Part shown: piece after piece, positions 26,091 to 39,450 of the stretch
Position numbering within the stretch: position 1 is the first letter of the stretch
How the letters are laid out: each line of letters begins with the position of its first letter
From: Pempheris klunzingeri
Lineage: Eukaryota > Chordata > Actinopteri > Acropomatiformes > Pempheridae
Direction: 5' to 3'
DNA length: 64,000 nt
Assembly (NCBI RefSeq): GCF_042242105.1
Contig: NC_092027.1
Span: forward strand, 5,368,006 to 5,432,005
Translations under genes and position numbers: made by a program
The notes under the pieces: model-generated
The model's input: only the letters and a program-made list of their open reading frames with translations
Told to the model about the DNA's origin: nothing
Databases searched by the model: none

Positions 26091-28217
26091 CCTGCTGTTT
26101 GAATTAGCTTCACTTTAAACTTGACGGTCTCATAACACGGCGTCCTCCTAAGTATTAAGAACAGTGTTTACAAATGATTTCAAGCCTGCTTGAAGTAACA
26201 GCAGGACGTCACAGGATGCAACACAGGTTATTAAAATGAGTCGTGTATCTTTAAAGCTACCAAAGCACTCATCAGAAATAATCTGCACTGGTTCTTTACT
26301 GTACATCTCATTTTCATGCATGAATCCTCTAATGCAATATGAAAAATACTGATATTCATATGCAAATCTGCCTTTTCTTAGGAAGAAAAACCAGGCTGCT
26401 TCCTTTGTCAGTGCAACAGTGACTGCAGGGGGTTGCTGATATTGCAGAGAGGAGCGTGCAGCTTTACCTGTTTGCAAAAGTTGAATTAATCAGATTCAGC
26501 CCTCAGGGATAAACAGGAGGCGATATGTAATCTGTGTGATCAGAAAGCCAGGTAAACCAGCCCAAAGCTGCTCCGGTAAATCTGATTACATCCGAACAAA
26601 CTGTACCACTCACGCAATGAATAATTAATTTGTTTGTAATATCATTTATTCATTTCTCTGTATAATTTATTCACTCACAAACATTTTGTACACATGTTTA
26701 TTTTGGGCTTTTATGCATTTGTTTGCAGAAATCAGCACAAGTGAAGCATTTTACAGTAACACTAGAGAACACACACTAAACCAGAGGTTGCATTTGATGA
26801 ATGTATCAGCATTTGTGACTGTCTGGTGGTTACAGTGAAGAGTCACAGGACAAAAAGTGCAAAATGCCTCAAACCTGCTCCTGGACGCTGTTTCTCCTGC
26901 AGCCGTGGACCACTGATGAAAATGACAGTTAGAGATTGATTTCCTTTTGTGAACAGTCTGTGGTAGCTCAGGTGTGAACCAGCTTTACCTTTTGTCTTTG
27001 GGGGCAGAAACGTTATCTGCAGCGTTGTTTAAATGCTGCATTATTATTTACTCTCATGTATACAATATTGACCTGATGCTCTCTGCTATACGTCACAGCC
27101 AACGTGAGTACACAGTAACTCAGGCTTCAGATATACCAACCAGCCGCAGCCACATCTCATCTCCTGATGTATGGAAAGAGCTTTTTGTACTTGCCCTGGC
27201 CATGAGGAACAGGCCTGAATGAAAGGTAAAGAAACTGAATGCTTTGCTTTGAAAATGAAAGTTATTCTCCATTAATCTAAGCGTCTGCACTTGTTTTACA
27301 AAAAGCCCTTTCACAAAAGTTCAGACATCTGCTGCTTTTCACAGGCTAATGCAAAATGTTGGCTGGAAAAATGCACTCAGCTGAGAGCTGCTCTCTGAAA
27401 CAGTTCTAATCTTGCATCTTTGCTCAAACGTTTGTCACCAGGAGCTCAATTTCTGTACATCACACTCCACTGTCCCTTTTTTAAATTAAATCTTAAATGA
27501 CTTTGTGGCATTAACTGTTTAATTATAACCAAACTAGACACCAGCAGTACATCAACACTGCTGATGTTATAGGCGGCTCATCACAGACGCAGCATGTTGG
27601 ACTATATATCAGCCAATAGTAACAAATTGCAGTAAAAAACGTGCAGCCCAGTAACTGAGACCGTTACCTCCATGTTGGATGATTCTGCACCTCCAGTTTT
27701 AGGTGCTGATGTTCAGTGTGCAGGAGTGTTTCCCTGAACATAACCAACGTAACCAACCATAACTTTACCACAGTGCATTTACCTTAACAGTGATCCTTCT
27801 GGTAGAGGCTACACACAGATACAGAAAACAATCATTTCAAATGTTCTGAAATATCATCCAATACCTGCGTGTTTGTCGGGGAATAGGATTGAAATTTCAC
27901 TACAGAAATTTAGAAAGAGCGATGTCATCATATAGTTTTTCTGCTGAGGGGGACACTGATGAGTGTTATTTCTCAGCATTTGGGGGCACGAATTGAAGGT
28001 GCAAATTGGAAATTCTTACAGTAATGATTCTACATTTTGGAAAATGCCCTTATTAGCTTTCTTGATGAGAGTTTGATGCCTAAATTGATACCATGTGCAT
28101 ATATCAGATGTTAAACTATGTAATCTATGTCAGGAGCAGTAACTTCCTGCTAGTAACTGGTTTCAGCCAAGAAAGAAATGGCACATAAACCCTCGTAAAA
28201 CTGCAAATTGGCATTGT

Positions 28218-28530
28218 GAAAGGTTCAGTGTGTAGGATTTAGACGGCCCTATATGCAAAAACAGAACGTATATTCATTTCAATTTCAGATATGTTTTCGA
28301 TAGCATATAATCCCCTGAAATTGAGAAATGCTGTGTTTTAGTTATCTTATAACACGCAACTTTATATCTACATCCTCTGCCATGGAGTCCGCCATGTTGC
28401 TACAGTGGCCCAGAACAGACAAACAGGGCCTTTTGCATTTTTACGTTGAAGTAACAGCTTGGATTTGGTGGCATGAACACACCAGTTGAATGATTTCACC
28501 ACTAGATCCCATTAAATCGTTTCCTTTAAA
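28218..28530. mobile_element. MITE-like element (GTTCAGTGTGTAGGATTTA type)
   Basis: It starts with AAAGGTTCAGTGTGTAGGAT and ends with ATTTCACCACTAGATCC, the text expected just inside the opposite inverted end of this fish repeat family as I recall it. The far terminal inverted repeat looks lost. It lies about 370 bases beyond the galr1 stop and may sit in its 3' region. Confidence 0.55.
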
Positions 28531-28905
28531 ACAAAATGGTGACAGGCTGCTGTTCCTCACCGTCTCCAGCATTTACGCTGAGCTAAGTTAACCTGCTGCT
28601 AGCTGAAGCTTCATATTTACAGTACAGACATGAGGGTGGCATTGATCCAATCATAATCTAATCATCTAATTCTCTGCAAACAAAATTGTGTTTAACATCA
28701 AACTATTTCTTTACTCAAATAGATAATTCATGTGCCTGTACTATAAATGTACTCTGAATCTAAATTCTACGTGTTTCTTACTAAATTAGACCAAAAAAAC
28801 AGTATTCCTTCAGTAATATGTACAGTATTGGCCTTAAACTCCATTATCAGTCAGGTTCTATATACAGAACGCAGGAGATGCTCAAGTGAAGATGAAGGAG
28901 CGACA

Positions 28906-30918
28906 TCAAAGCATTTTACTGATCTGAGAGTCATGACCTTTGTAAGTCACACTGACGTTAGTGGACGGCGCCGTCTCCGCTCGGCTGCGGAGGTCTCTGG
29001 TGTCGTTCACGGGACACTTGCTGGGCAACCGGCACCAGAACACCTGCTTGTAGGAATTCCTGAAGTTCTCCGACAGGAAGGCGTAGATGATGGGGTTGAC
29101 GGAGGAGTTGCTGTAGGCCAAGCAGTGAGCCACCATCCTGAAGACGAAGGAGGCCTGGTTCAGGGGGAAAGAGCCAAACTCCACCCACAGGTGGACGATG
29201 TGGTGAGGCAACCAAGACAGACAGAAGACGACCACCACCACCAGGACCGTCTGGGCTGTCTGTGGAGGGAGGAGGTCAGTAAGCACACAAGGTATTTTAT
29301 TACTAGTTCAGTACAAAACATGGATTTTTCTGACATTTCTACAGACTGAATTTCATTCCCAACTAGATTTCAGTGCAGAATATATGCAGGTAGGGTTGAA
29401 CTGATGATTATTGTCCTTATAAACTAATCTGCCAATTATTTTTTTTGATGAATCATTTAGTCTATGAAAGAATAAAAGCTGCCCAGTTTCTCAGAAACAT
29501 GTTGTGTTTTGTCTGGTCAAAGATATTTCATTTATTATCATATATGACAAACAGAAACAGCAAATCCATCACAGTTTAGAGGCTGCAGCCAGCACACACA
29601 CTGAAAGGATGAAACGATGAATCCGTTATCAAAATAGCTGATTCCTTTTTCTTCAGTTGAACTAATCGATTAATGGTTTCAGCTCTACATGCAGCCGTTT
29701 TTATCCTGAGAGCATCGTGCACACGAACCTCTCAGCCACCACAGAGCTGCCAGACACACAGACAGAAATCAGCTCCCACCGACCTTCTTTTTGGAGAGCT
29801 CTGATTTTTTGGAGACGTTCCTCAGTTTTTTGTGTAGATGGTTTAAAACCTGCAACAATAAAGATATGATGAAACACAAAGGCTGTTAATCTGGACTGAT
29901 TCTGATTACCCACTTCTCTGTCTTTGCTTTTAATGATGCCACTTCTCTAATTTCTTAATGAAGCCTCTTTTTTTCCCCCCTGTAACACCATGAATCACTG
30001 CAGCACCTGTTATTTAATTAGCATCATGAAAAGAGTTAATTCAACGCTTTTGCTTTTTAATTTCATACTATTTGCATATCAAGGATTTATTCCAGCTGCT
30101 CGGACAGATGATGTTTCATTCCAAACTGCTGCAGCTGAAATGTCAAGATTTTTACACCAGAAGAAGAAGAGAATATGAGGAACATGGGGATTAAAAGCAC
30201 AACTGTAGTGTGAGAGTATCTGGTGTTTTTGCGCATCCATTGACTGTGATTCATGCGCACTCACCTTTGCATAGCAGACGGAGATGAGAGTGAGGGGCAG
30301 CAGGTATCCGAAAACAAAGGTGCACATCACGTAGACTTTCCTCTGGTGATCCGGCCAGACCTCCCAGCAGAAGGTGTTGTTGTCCTCCCTCTCCACGATG
30401 CTCTGGTAGTGCGCCACGGGAGCTGCCATGACCAGAGACAGGATCCAGATCAGCACCACGCCGAGCATGGCGTGACTCCCCACCCGGATCGACGAGGACT
30501 TCCTGGCGTGGACGATGGCCACGTAACGGTCCACGGACATGGCAGACAGGGTGAAGATACTGACCAGCATGGACACGGTGAAGAAATAGTGGATGAACTT
30601 GCAGATGAAAGCTCCCAGCACCCATGTGGGCAGCATGTAGATGGTGGACTGGAAGGGGACGCAGAAGAGGAGGTAGGACAGGTCCGCCACGCTCAGGTTG
30701 AGGATGAAGATGTTGGTGGTGCTCCTCGGTTGTCCCGGTTTGCTGCGCGCCAGCACCGTGATCACCATGGTGTTCCCAAGCACGCCGAGGATGAAGATAA
30801 GTGCAAAAATCAGGAGAGAAATAAAGTTATCTACACCCATCCCCAGTATGTGTCTAGCTGGCAGCACCACGGTGCTGGTGTTGAAATGCTGACTCTGGTT
30901 CTCCACCTGTGGCTCCAT
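28906..30918 (-). CDS. galr1: Galanin receptor type 1, complete, three exons
   Basis: Class A G-protein-coupled receptor for the neuropeptide galanin, in the plasma membrane; the family couples mainly to Gi. Coding exons: 30265-30918 (218 codons, N-terminus to TM5), 29784-29849 (22 codons, third intracellular loop, VLNHLHKKLRNVSKKS...) and 28906-29259 (TM6 to stop). All junctions are phase 0 with GT..AG borders, and the total is 357 aa (human is about 349). Visible features: N-glycosylation sites NQS (residue 7) and NTS (13); GN in TM1; LSVAD in TM2; DRYVAIV after TM3; the TM3/loop-2 cysteines (ICKF, TFCW); WLPHHIVHLWVEF in TM6, keeping the histidines and glutamate linked to galanin binding in GALR1; NPIIY in TM7; C-terminal cysteines that could be palmitoylated. 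The three-exon layout and loop sequence favour GALR1 over GALR2/3. Teleosts have two GALR1 copies, so a/b is not assigned. Long plus-strand ORFs over exons 1 and 3 are shadows. Confidence 0.96.
29400..29690. repeat. Dispersed short repeat in galr1 intron 2
   Basis: Diverged member of the family at 25830-26090, ending GATTAATGGTTTCAGCTCT. It lies between galr1 exons 2 and 3. Confidence 0.5.
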
Positions 30919-31188
30919 CTGTTTTCCAGAAGTGATGGCAGTGCCAAGTTACATGTTGGTGAGAGACATGTTGATGTATCCTTCAGGTGGAGCTCAGGCT
31001 GAGGATGGATTTCCTCCTGAATAAAGGCTGGATGGAGCTCATGCGTTTGCAGGCTGCTCCCAGCCTTCCCAATCAACGTCACCACCATCCCACCAATAAC
31101 TCTGCACTGTTTCCAGCAGCCAGTGAAATGGGAATAAACAGAAGTCCTCTGATGCATCATAATGTTCACCAAACACTCCGTTTTTCTA

Positions 31189-31189
<1 letters not shown>

Positions 31190-31234
<45 letters not shown>

Positions 31235-31255
31235 CATTATTATCATTATTATTAA
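31190..31255. repeat. (ATT)n microsatellite
   Basis: About 20 ATT/TTA units with two ATC interruptions, about 270 bases upstream of the galr1 start codon. Confidence 0.94.
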
Positions 31256-31469
31256 GTAGTAATAGCAGTAATAATAGTAGCAGTAGTAACAGCAGTATTC
31301 CTATATTATATATGATATATATGATTGTGAACATAACATATCACATAGGTAAAGCAAATGTTTGACAATGCTGATACAGGATATCAGAAGTGGAGATATT
31401 ACCATATTTTACCATATTTAATGGCATTCCTACTAATAGATGTTAAAAACCACAACTTTCAACCTCATG

Positions 31470-31770
31470 GTAGCACTAGGAAAGATCATGGGATGACCAA
31501 AGTCATTGGGAATCATCCTCTGGGTACCATGAATATCAGCACCAAATGCACCAGTCCATCAAGTAAATGTTGAGATATTTCACAAAATATGCAAAAACGT
31601 TGACCTGCTGGTGGAGCAAAGGGAAAAGTCAGATCACCAAAGGCGGTAGACTTCATCCTCTGGGGACCATGAATGTATGTACAAAATGTCATGTTAATCC
31701 ATCCAATAGTTCTTGAGATGAGAACTTTCCCATCCGTCGAGCTATCGTGGCTGAAATCTCTCTCTTAGAG
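31470..31770. repeat. Dispersed repeat (CCTCTGGGGACCATGAATG type), copy 1
   Basis: Phrases CATCCTCTGGGGACCATGAA, AAATGTCATG, AATCCATC and GTTGAGATATTTCA recur in the same order here and in the three other copies. Non-coding. Confidence 0.7.
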
Positions 31771-34433
31771 GTCCTGAACATTTATGGAAGTAAAAAATTA
31801 AATCAGTGCATTTGTCCTTTAATTTTCCTGAAATATTCAAGGATTTCTCCTGATTCACAGTTTGCTGGAACATTTTAGATTAAATCCCTCTAAAAAAAAA
31901 ATAGTGTTTTCTTAAGAATACTAATACAAAGTGTACATACAAGTGTAAATACAAAGTGCACAGACTGAGGCAGGAAATGGATAATCAGTTTTCTCATTTC
32001 CATCGATCAACCGCAGCCTTCAGTCTGCGTTATTGATCTGCTTTGACCAGGTCTGGGAACAGCTGTATTATCATTATGCAAGCATATGAGTCTCAGACAA
32101 GACCAACGCTGGGAGATGTGCTCGGGGGATAACCATCTGGAAATGACGACAGAGATGATGCACACGCTATGTAACCCGAGAGCACAGCCTGATGTTATCT
32201 CAGGGTCCAGTTGTCCTCAGACGATTGTACACATTCGAAGCTTTTTATTGTTTATGTGGCTGGTTGAGTTTGTGGTGTTAGTCAGGTTAATTAAACAAAG
32301 ACACCGTCCTCCTTCAGTGCTGATAACCTGAGGATTATGAGGGTGATGATGGTAATGATGCAGATGATGAAGGTGGTGACAAGCAGGGTGTTTGTGACCA
32401 ATCCTCCCACTTAGCCTTTCTGAAAATGAATAGCAGCCATTATATAACTTCTTTATCACAGGGTTATTATACTTATGGGAGCATGGCAGTTGTTTTGTAA
32501 TTACTTTCTCAGTTAATGTCCTGAAGCAGCCTCAAGTTTCCATGGCGACTCTTCACTCCATCGACCGATACGTTATCTCTCTTTCTGCTGGCAAGAAGAA
32601 AGACACACTGATGCCATGAGACAGCATCCAATTTTCCAAGAAATACACCAATTATTTCTGCAGAATTCTGACAATGTGATATCTGGGGGTTTTTCTTTTT
32701 AAAGATGGAGAAAACTGCTTCATTCTTGGAGCTGTCTGTGGTAATGAATTATTTCAGCACCATGGACAACTCATCTGAAGAACAGATCTCTGTCTAATGC
32801 AGCAGCTTTGTGTACTGTCTTTGTTTGAACGTGGACTTTATTTTCTGGATGGTTTTGTTACCTGGACGACTCCTATGAACATGTGCAACAGGACACAATC
32901 TTGATAAACAATTTGATGTTGTATTAGAAGCAAAATCTTCCTTCCTTTCAGTGAACTTCAAACGTGGGATTATCAGAATAATGTTAGCAACGTGAGATGC
33001 AGACGCCAACTTCAGGCACTCCTCGGTCATATCACGATAAAGTTTATTTCTGGTGCACTGTGTTCATACGCCAGGTGTAATCCATCTGTTTTTATTATCT
33101 GCACCCTCATGAAGACCCTGAAATCCAATACATGCACACATAACAATAACTGTGTACTGTGGTCATAATGATTTTCCATATGTCTTCTCCTAAATTCGAA
33201 ATAAAATGACTTTCCTAGATTTTCTCAGTTTTTTACAACTGATTTTATAAAGACTGTGTGAGAGATACTTTATTTTCTTAATACTTTACTTTTATTTCTC
33301 CCAGTTGTACTTATACTGCTGCTTACTCTGTATATAAGACACCTATTGCATGTCTCCTCCAGAGGTTTCTCTCTGTTTACCAGTTAAAGGTATTTTTGTG
33401 GAGTTTCTCCTCCTCCTAATTAAGGATCTAAGGACGGGGGGTGTGCTGGACAAATTGTTGAGACCTCTCCTGTAATTGATTTGACTTGACAAACTGATGT
33501 GCGAAGAAGAAGAGCAGAAGTCACAAAGAATCCATTCACAGTCTTTGTGCCGACACAGACTAATGAAGTCTTAAAGGGCAGCATCACGAGGCCGTGATGC
33601 TTGAAGTCTTCCTCTCAATTTCAGTTCCAGTTCTGAAACAGAGTGATATCATGATATCATTGCACAGGAGCAGCAGTGTCACTGCATCATCTCTGTGATT
33701 CTCTTTACCAACCTGTTTAGAGACTCAGGACGACAAGCTGCTTTGGACCCCGCTGCTCCTCGTCTCAGGTGGTTAAACCTTCAGCTCGGACCTGTGGTTA
33801 CCATGACACTGAGCCACGAGAGGAGACCACAGCAACAGGACATCCATTTACCCCAATGATTTGAGATGGACTTGCCTTGCCTGCTAAGTAGCTGGGAGCC
33901 ACAGATTGCCATTTGGTTGATTTACCGTTGGCAGACCACAGTGTTTGTTCTGGTTTGTTTTGGTGAGTCCTTCGCCTTCACTTCCTCTCTGTTTTTTGTT
34001 TTTTTTTACAAAAGTTTAACTGCCATCAATCCTCAGTGTCTGAACACTGAAGAGGTGACGTTTAATGACCATTTTCCAGTTTTTACTGCAAATTTTTCCT
34101 GTAATTTACTGGTTGTTTTTCACATCGCAGACTCTGTAATGAATACATTGATTAATCTCTCAAATGTATTTGTATTCTGATAATACCACACAGGTCTTTC
34201 TTTTTACAAAACAAAATTAGCCAGTATTCTGTCAGATATGATTATCTTTTTTAAAAAAAAGGAAAAAAAGATTTAATCACATATAATTCATGATGTTTTT
34301 AGTTCTTGATTAGATCTCTTTCTTTTCCTCACTTTCATCAATGTACTTTTTTTCTTTTTACACGATTATTTTCTCTTTAATTCGTCAAACTCATTTTGTG
34401 TGTTATTTCCATTAACTTCCTTTGTACCTATTA

Positions 34434-34608
34434 TTTCAATTCAATTCAATTCAATTTATTTGTATAGCCCAATATCACAACAGAGTGTCTCACAGTGCTT
34501 TACAAAGTTCACTGAAATAAAGAAGTGTAAGCGAACAAACAATCTAATAAAGAGTCCAGCAGTCGATGAGGCCAATGGATCAGTCCGAGGCATCACCTGC
34601 CCTTTATC
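34434..34608 (-). mobile_element. Truncated retroelement 3' end with (TTGAA)n tail, copy 2
   Basis: Same element and orientation as copy 1 at 12.6 kb, with only a handful of differences over the shared stretch, so the family has been active fairly recently. Confidence 0.7.
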
Positions 34609-37600
34609 TGGCTTATGCTGTTGTTAATGTTCATTTTTAACAGAGGGGATGACCACCACCACTACGCCCTCCATCCCATGATATTATGGGAATACTACAG
34701 GCAGCGGCATGTGTCTGTGATCCTCTTGCTCTTCCATGACCACATGCTGTCACTTTCACTTTAACCATGAAGGTGCCACCACTAATATAGTATAATATAG
34801 TATCGAATTGTCTCTGTAGTTTAGAGAATATTATAGATCAAACTAACAGGAGTGCAGGAATGAGAGAAAAGGGCGCAATCACAAATCTGCTACTTCAGCA
34901 CCGTGGACAGCGCCGTGGATTCATCAATACACAGCACAGTAAGACGGGGAGGTATATTTTGGTCATTCTGTTTACAACCGCATACTGGTTGTTGTGTGAA
35001 AATACAAAAAAACAGACCTAAAAGCTTGATATAATATCTGTGGTGTAGCCCTTTCCAATACAATAGCTTAGTTATGTAGATTTTTGCATTGAAAATGAAA
35101 AGTTAGACAGCCAAGCAACAAGTAAGAAAACAAAGAAGATGAATTTTAGAGAGTCATAAAAGTCATAAAACATGAGACGGCTGAGTCTGGCTTTAGACTC
35201 TAGCTTGATCACAGTTAACACGTGTATAAGATGAATACTGTAGCACCTGGAACTAGTTAAGCGTAGTGCACATGTCTGTAGTAGTAACTGAAAGAGAAGA
35301 TTAAAAGGGAGAAAAGATGTGAGGTTTTTTGGAAGCTTTGTAGGTCACCCTTATACATTTTGACATTATTATTGACATTATTAATTGACAAAATTGAGAT
35401 TATTAGTCTTTTTAGAAGGAAAGTCCATCCAACTTTATGATACAGAGAGCAATGACGAGTATCTATTACCATATCTTGGTAATCAGGTACAGACAAAACA
35501 ATTCAGAAATAGTTTTACTGTTTAGAAAAGACAGACAGCACCTATCTAGCTGTAGTATCCTTAAGTCAAATCAACACATTTCTAACTCGGCTGTTTCTGA
35601 TCTTTTGTGCACCTGCTGCTGCGTTCACACACGTAGCAGTTCCTCACACCGGCAGTAGAGGGAGTGAGGAGGGTCTGCCTCCCTCTCATGTCATTACAAT
35701 GTGATTCATCTTCCATAACTGACACTGTGTCAAGTGCAAAGACAAACTGGTCTGTTATCAGATGTTCTCTGGAGCCGGAGGCAGTTTCTTTTTAAGCCTT
35801 TATTTGTTCAAATAAATGAGTTGAGCATGTGTGCTCTGTGTCAGCGGCGTCTGCAAGTTGAACACAGTCACACACACACTGAGCAGCAGAGTACAACCCG
35901 CCCCAGACTACTGAGCTCTACCACTGAAGCCGATGCAGATTAAAGCTGTTTATTCAGTCAAACAAACCCACCTCCAATCTCACACACACTGGAGGAGGAG
36001 GCAACATGGTGCTTCATAAAGTATTTAAGTGAAATATCAATTTGGGAGCACGCTATTTTGAAACGTGGCACCTGAGGTTACTCGTTTTAAATGTCAAACA
36101 CGTCCTCAGCTGAAAAATTCATATAGAAAGTCTCAGACATGAAGGCAGCAGCATGTTCTCATATGTGACTGGTTCACTAAATGAATGCATGATGCCCAGT
36201 GCTCTTTGATAGAAAAGAAAGTGACATGATACCAATTCCCAAATACTTAACACATTTTTTATTTGTCCTGAAAAATATGTCACCATTTACTAGATAAATG
36301 GTACAAACATTCATATCTCACTCAGGATGAACCATTTTAACTTAGATGGTCACCTGAATTTCATCTAACGCTGTCATTTGGTCATAAAATGTATTTATCC
36401 TTTGTCCATTTGTACTTGGCTTTATGACCAAAACTCTGCAACACTAAAGACATTCCCATCAGCAGCTGTAGCTGGTTTTTAATTATTAAATGTTAGCAGG
36501 CTAACAACCAAAACTGAGACGGTGTAACTCAAATGTATATGGTGATAAAAGATTAAAGTTTTGGCTTTAAGAGAAGAATCAGTTCCTAATTTCTGCCCTC
36601 GTGTTCAAATGTCTGGTTCCAACTTGTTTTTATATGAATGCTTATGTAATTTCAGCATTAGAGGGATTCAGAAAATGCTTATCATTTATCATTTGTGCAA
36701 CATTTTCATATTCCAGACTTCTTTTAAAGTAATTGAGGCATGCTGTTTATATTTTAAATCTGTTCTCTGGATGTACACCTGAATATATTTTCCCCTCTTC
36801 AGAGAAAAAAAAAAATGACAAGGTCACTGCGAACGCCAGGATGCTGCAGATGTTTGTTGTGTTAGAATTACAACAATGAAAACAAGAGCCAGTTGGCCGA
36901 GTGCCTCACATGAGCCCAGAAAATCATCACCGGCACGGTGAGTGAAATATGTGGAACGGTTTTTGGCATGAAAGCTGACAGTATTGCCAAGTTGTATTAT
37001 TAGAAAAACAATAAAGCTCCACTTTGTTTCTGACCAGGCTAATCTCACAAATGTGTTAAAACGAAGAGAGCTTTCAGTAACACATCACTGAACCAGTGGG
37101 ACTTTAATGGGTGTTTTGAACAATTCATAAAGTTGGAAAACTAAGCTGCAAAACAGATTTCATGGAAGGATTCACTGCAGTTAATCCACTTCTGCGAGAC
37201 GTCTTGTATTCAGTGACCTCGGTTGCCCACCGACATGTTTTTAGTCATGCTCGTATGGACTGGACAACAACCATGAGCATGTTATCTTCTTCCAGAGAGT
37301 TCTCGTGTACAACAGAAGCTCTGATATCACAAAGACTTCCTGAACATCCCTCTGATCCAGGACGCCCCCCTGCGGCACCTTCTTTCTCTGGGGGGCATCA
37401 GGTGCATAACAGGGCAGGACATTTCTGAAAACACTTCAATGAATCTAGTGAATATGAAGCACTTTAATCTCTGCAGATATTAACACAATGTTTTACTATG
37501 AACTGTTTCCTGCATCTGAGACTTTGCTATAAAATGATATTTAATGAATTATGGTTAATAACAAAATAAGTAGCTCTTTAAATTAAAAATATTGTGACAA

Positions 37601-39164
37601 AAAAGTGTCAGAAAAGCTAAAAGTATATTATGAGCATTGATGACAACACTGACATGTTATATTATAGAGGAGAACTCTAACCTGTGTTGCCCCCAAATAC
37701 CTGAAATTACATCCATCCAAGTTTTTATTTCACATTTCTGATGGTGTAGTGATCATCCAGCAGTGGGCACAAAGACATCAAACTAGAAAAAATCCACTAA
37801 AAGAAGCGTAAAATAATCAAAAAAGCTCATCAGTGTGTAACTTCTCTTCTTTTCTGCCATTTAAAGCCAAAATGTTTGCAACAGTCTTTTTTTTTAAATA
37901 TCCTCTGGTCCCTGTTTGAAACAAGAGAGCGTGATATTGTTGGGATGCTAAACAAGCGATAGCATTATGCTCGAGCCCTGTGCGGTGGCTCCTGCCAAAT
38001 GTTGATGGAATCATTGGCTTTCGACCACCAAGACATTTGCATTGAGTTGTTTACCAGCCAAAAGAATCGCTGTGAGGACGCGCTGTGGGAAAAGAAGCCA
38101 TTCACATCTTACAGATGATCCTATTAGTCCAAACAATGGGAATTTTCAAACGCAACGAAGACACAAAATGCCTCAGAAAATCACCAGTACGTCAAGTTTT
38201 TAAAGGACACGTCTGCTTTAGAGGCACTGCTTCTTCATTTATCGAACACAAAATGCAAAATGAGACACAATTAGATGTTATTTCATGGAGAGGAGGAAGT
38301 GCGGGGCCTTTTCTTGGCCCGAGCGTCCACTGGATGGTGACATCAGCTGCTGAGCATCATAGCTATGCTGTCATCTATAGGCCGCAGGGACTGGATGTGA
38401 CACGAAGAGGTCATCCAGGGTGACAGTGACACAACAGCACAAAGGCTTTTCACTGTCAAAGCCAATTAGTGGGACGTGATTTGAGACAGTTTTACCTTGA
38501 GTCACATTGAGTATATAGCATTACTTATAGATAAATAGGTTAGTCCTGCGTGGAGTACAAACTATTGGGGCTACACTGTGATTCCATATCATTTAGTCAA
38601 CCTATGACTATCTGTGTAGATGCTCTGTGGATGCGATGTTTATTTTTGGCACTCTTTCACTGACATTTGTAACATGTGTGCTATGTCAACAGCCTTGTGC
38701 TTGAAATGTCACAGTAATTTCCTTTTCACAGGAGCTATTTGATTTGTGGATCACTGAATTCACTGCCCTCCCCGCTGGACTGGAGAAGAACACTAAACGG
38801 AGCAGGAAATAATAATTCAACATCTCAAAGATTAATTATGTGAAACCGTCTGATTCTATCTGCAGAATCTGATGCTTAAAAGTTTTCATGAGACAAGTAT
38901 GGCAGAGAATCTATTCTCTGTTTTTTGCGTAACGGCAGTTTTCAGGGTCAGACTGATTTATTTTGGCTGAAGGAGAAGTCTGACGCAAATGGTTTCATAA
39001 CTGCACTAATATGAGTGGGTGTGGATCCAAACCCGCCACCACAGATGGACGGACTAATTTTACAGGTCATTCATTTATCAGGTATTTAGTTATAAACCAA
39101 AGCACTGTGACTAAATGAAAAGTTAATAGAGTTAGTAAAGTTAACAGCTGCCACAAATGTGAAC

Positions 39165-39450
39165 CTCATGGTGGTGCTGAAGGAAAAGTCAGGCATCCCC
39201 AAAGTCTTTGGGGTTCATCCCCTGAGCACCATGAATGTCTGCATCAAGTTTGAGGCCAATGCATTGAGTAAATGTAGAGATATTTAACGTAACGTGTGAA
39301 AAATGTTGGCGCTAAAGTAAAAGTCAGGGGTTCTCTAAAGTCACAATGATTCGTGGCCACTGGACACTAAAGACATTTGGATTTCATGGCAATCAGTCTG
39401 GTAGTTGTTCAGATATTTCAGTTTGGACCACAGTGGTGAGCTGACCTACA
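39165..39450. repeat. Dispersed repeat (GGACCATGAATG type), copy 2
   Basis: Contains CCCCAAAGTCTTTGGGGTTCATCC, CACCATGAATGTCTGCATCA and GTAGTTGTTCAGATATTTCA in family order. Confidence 0.65.

Larger units (their letters stand above)
22000..28217. other. Gene-free interval with regulatory-looking blocks
   Basis: No coding exon recognised. 22000-22450, 24300-24620 and 25020-25560 are long stretches free of simple or dispersed repeats, rich in CTAATTATA, TTAATG, GATTAATAA and TGACAG motifs, with the mixed texture of vertebrate non-coding conserved elements; conservation itself cannot be measured here. A CA tract is at 23089-23120 and dispersed repeats lie near 23.7-23.9 and 25.83-26.09 kb. Confidence 0.4.

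Noticed and set aside
37162-37428. 88-codon ORF
   Set aside because: No similarity to a known protein and no supporting gene structure.
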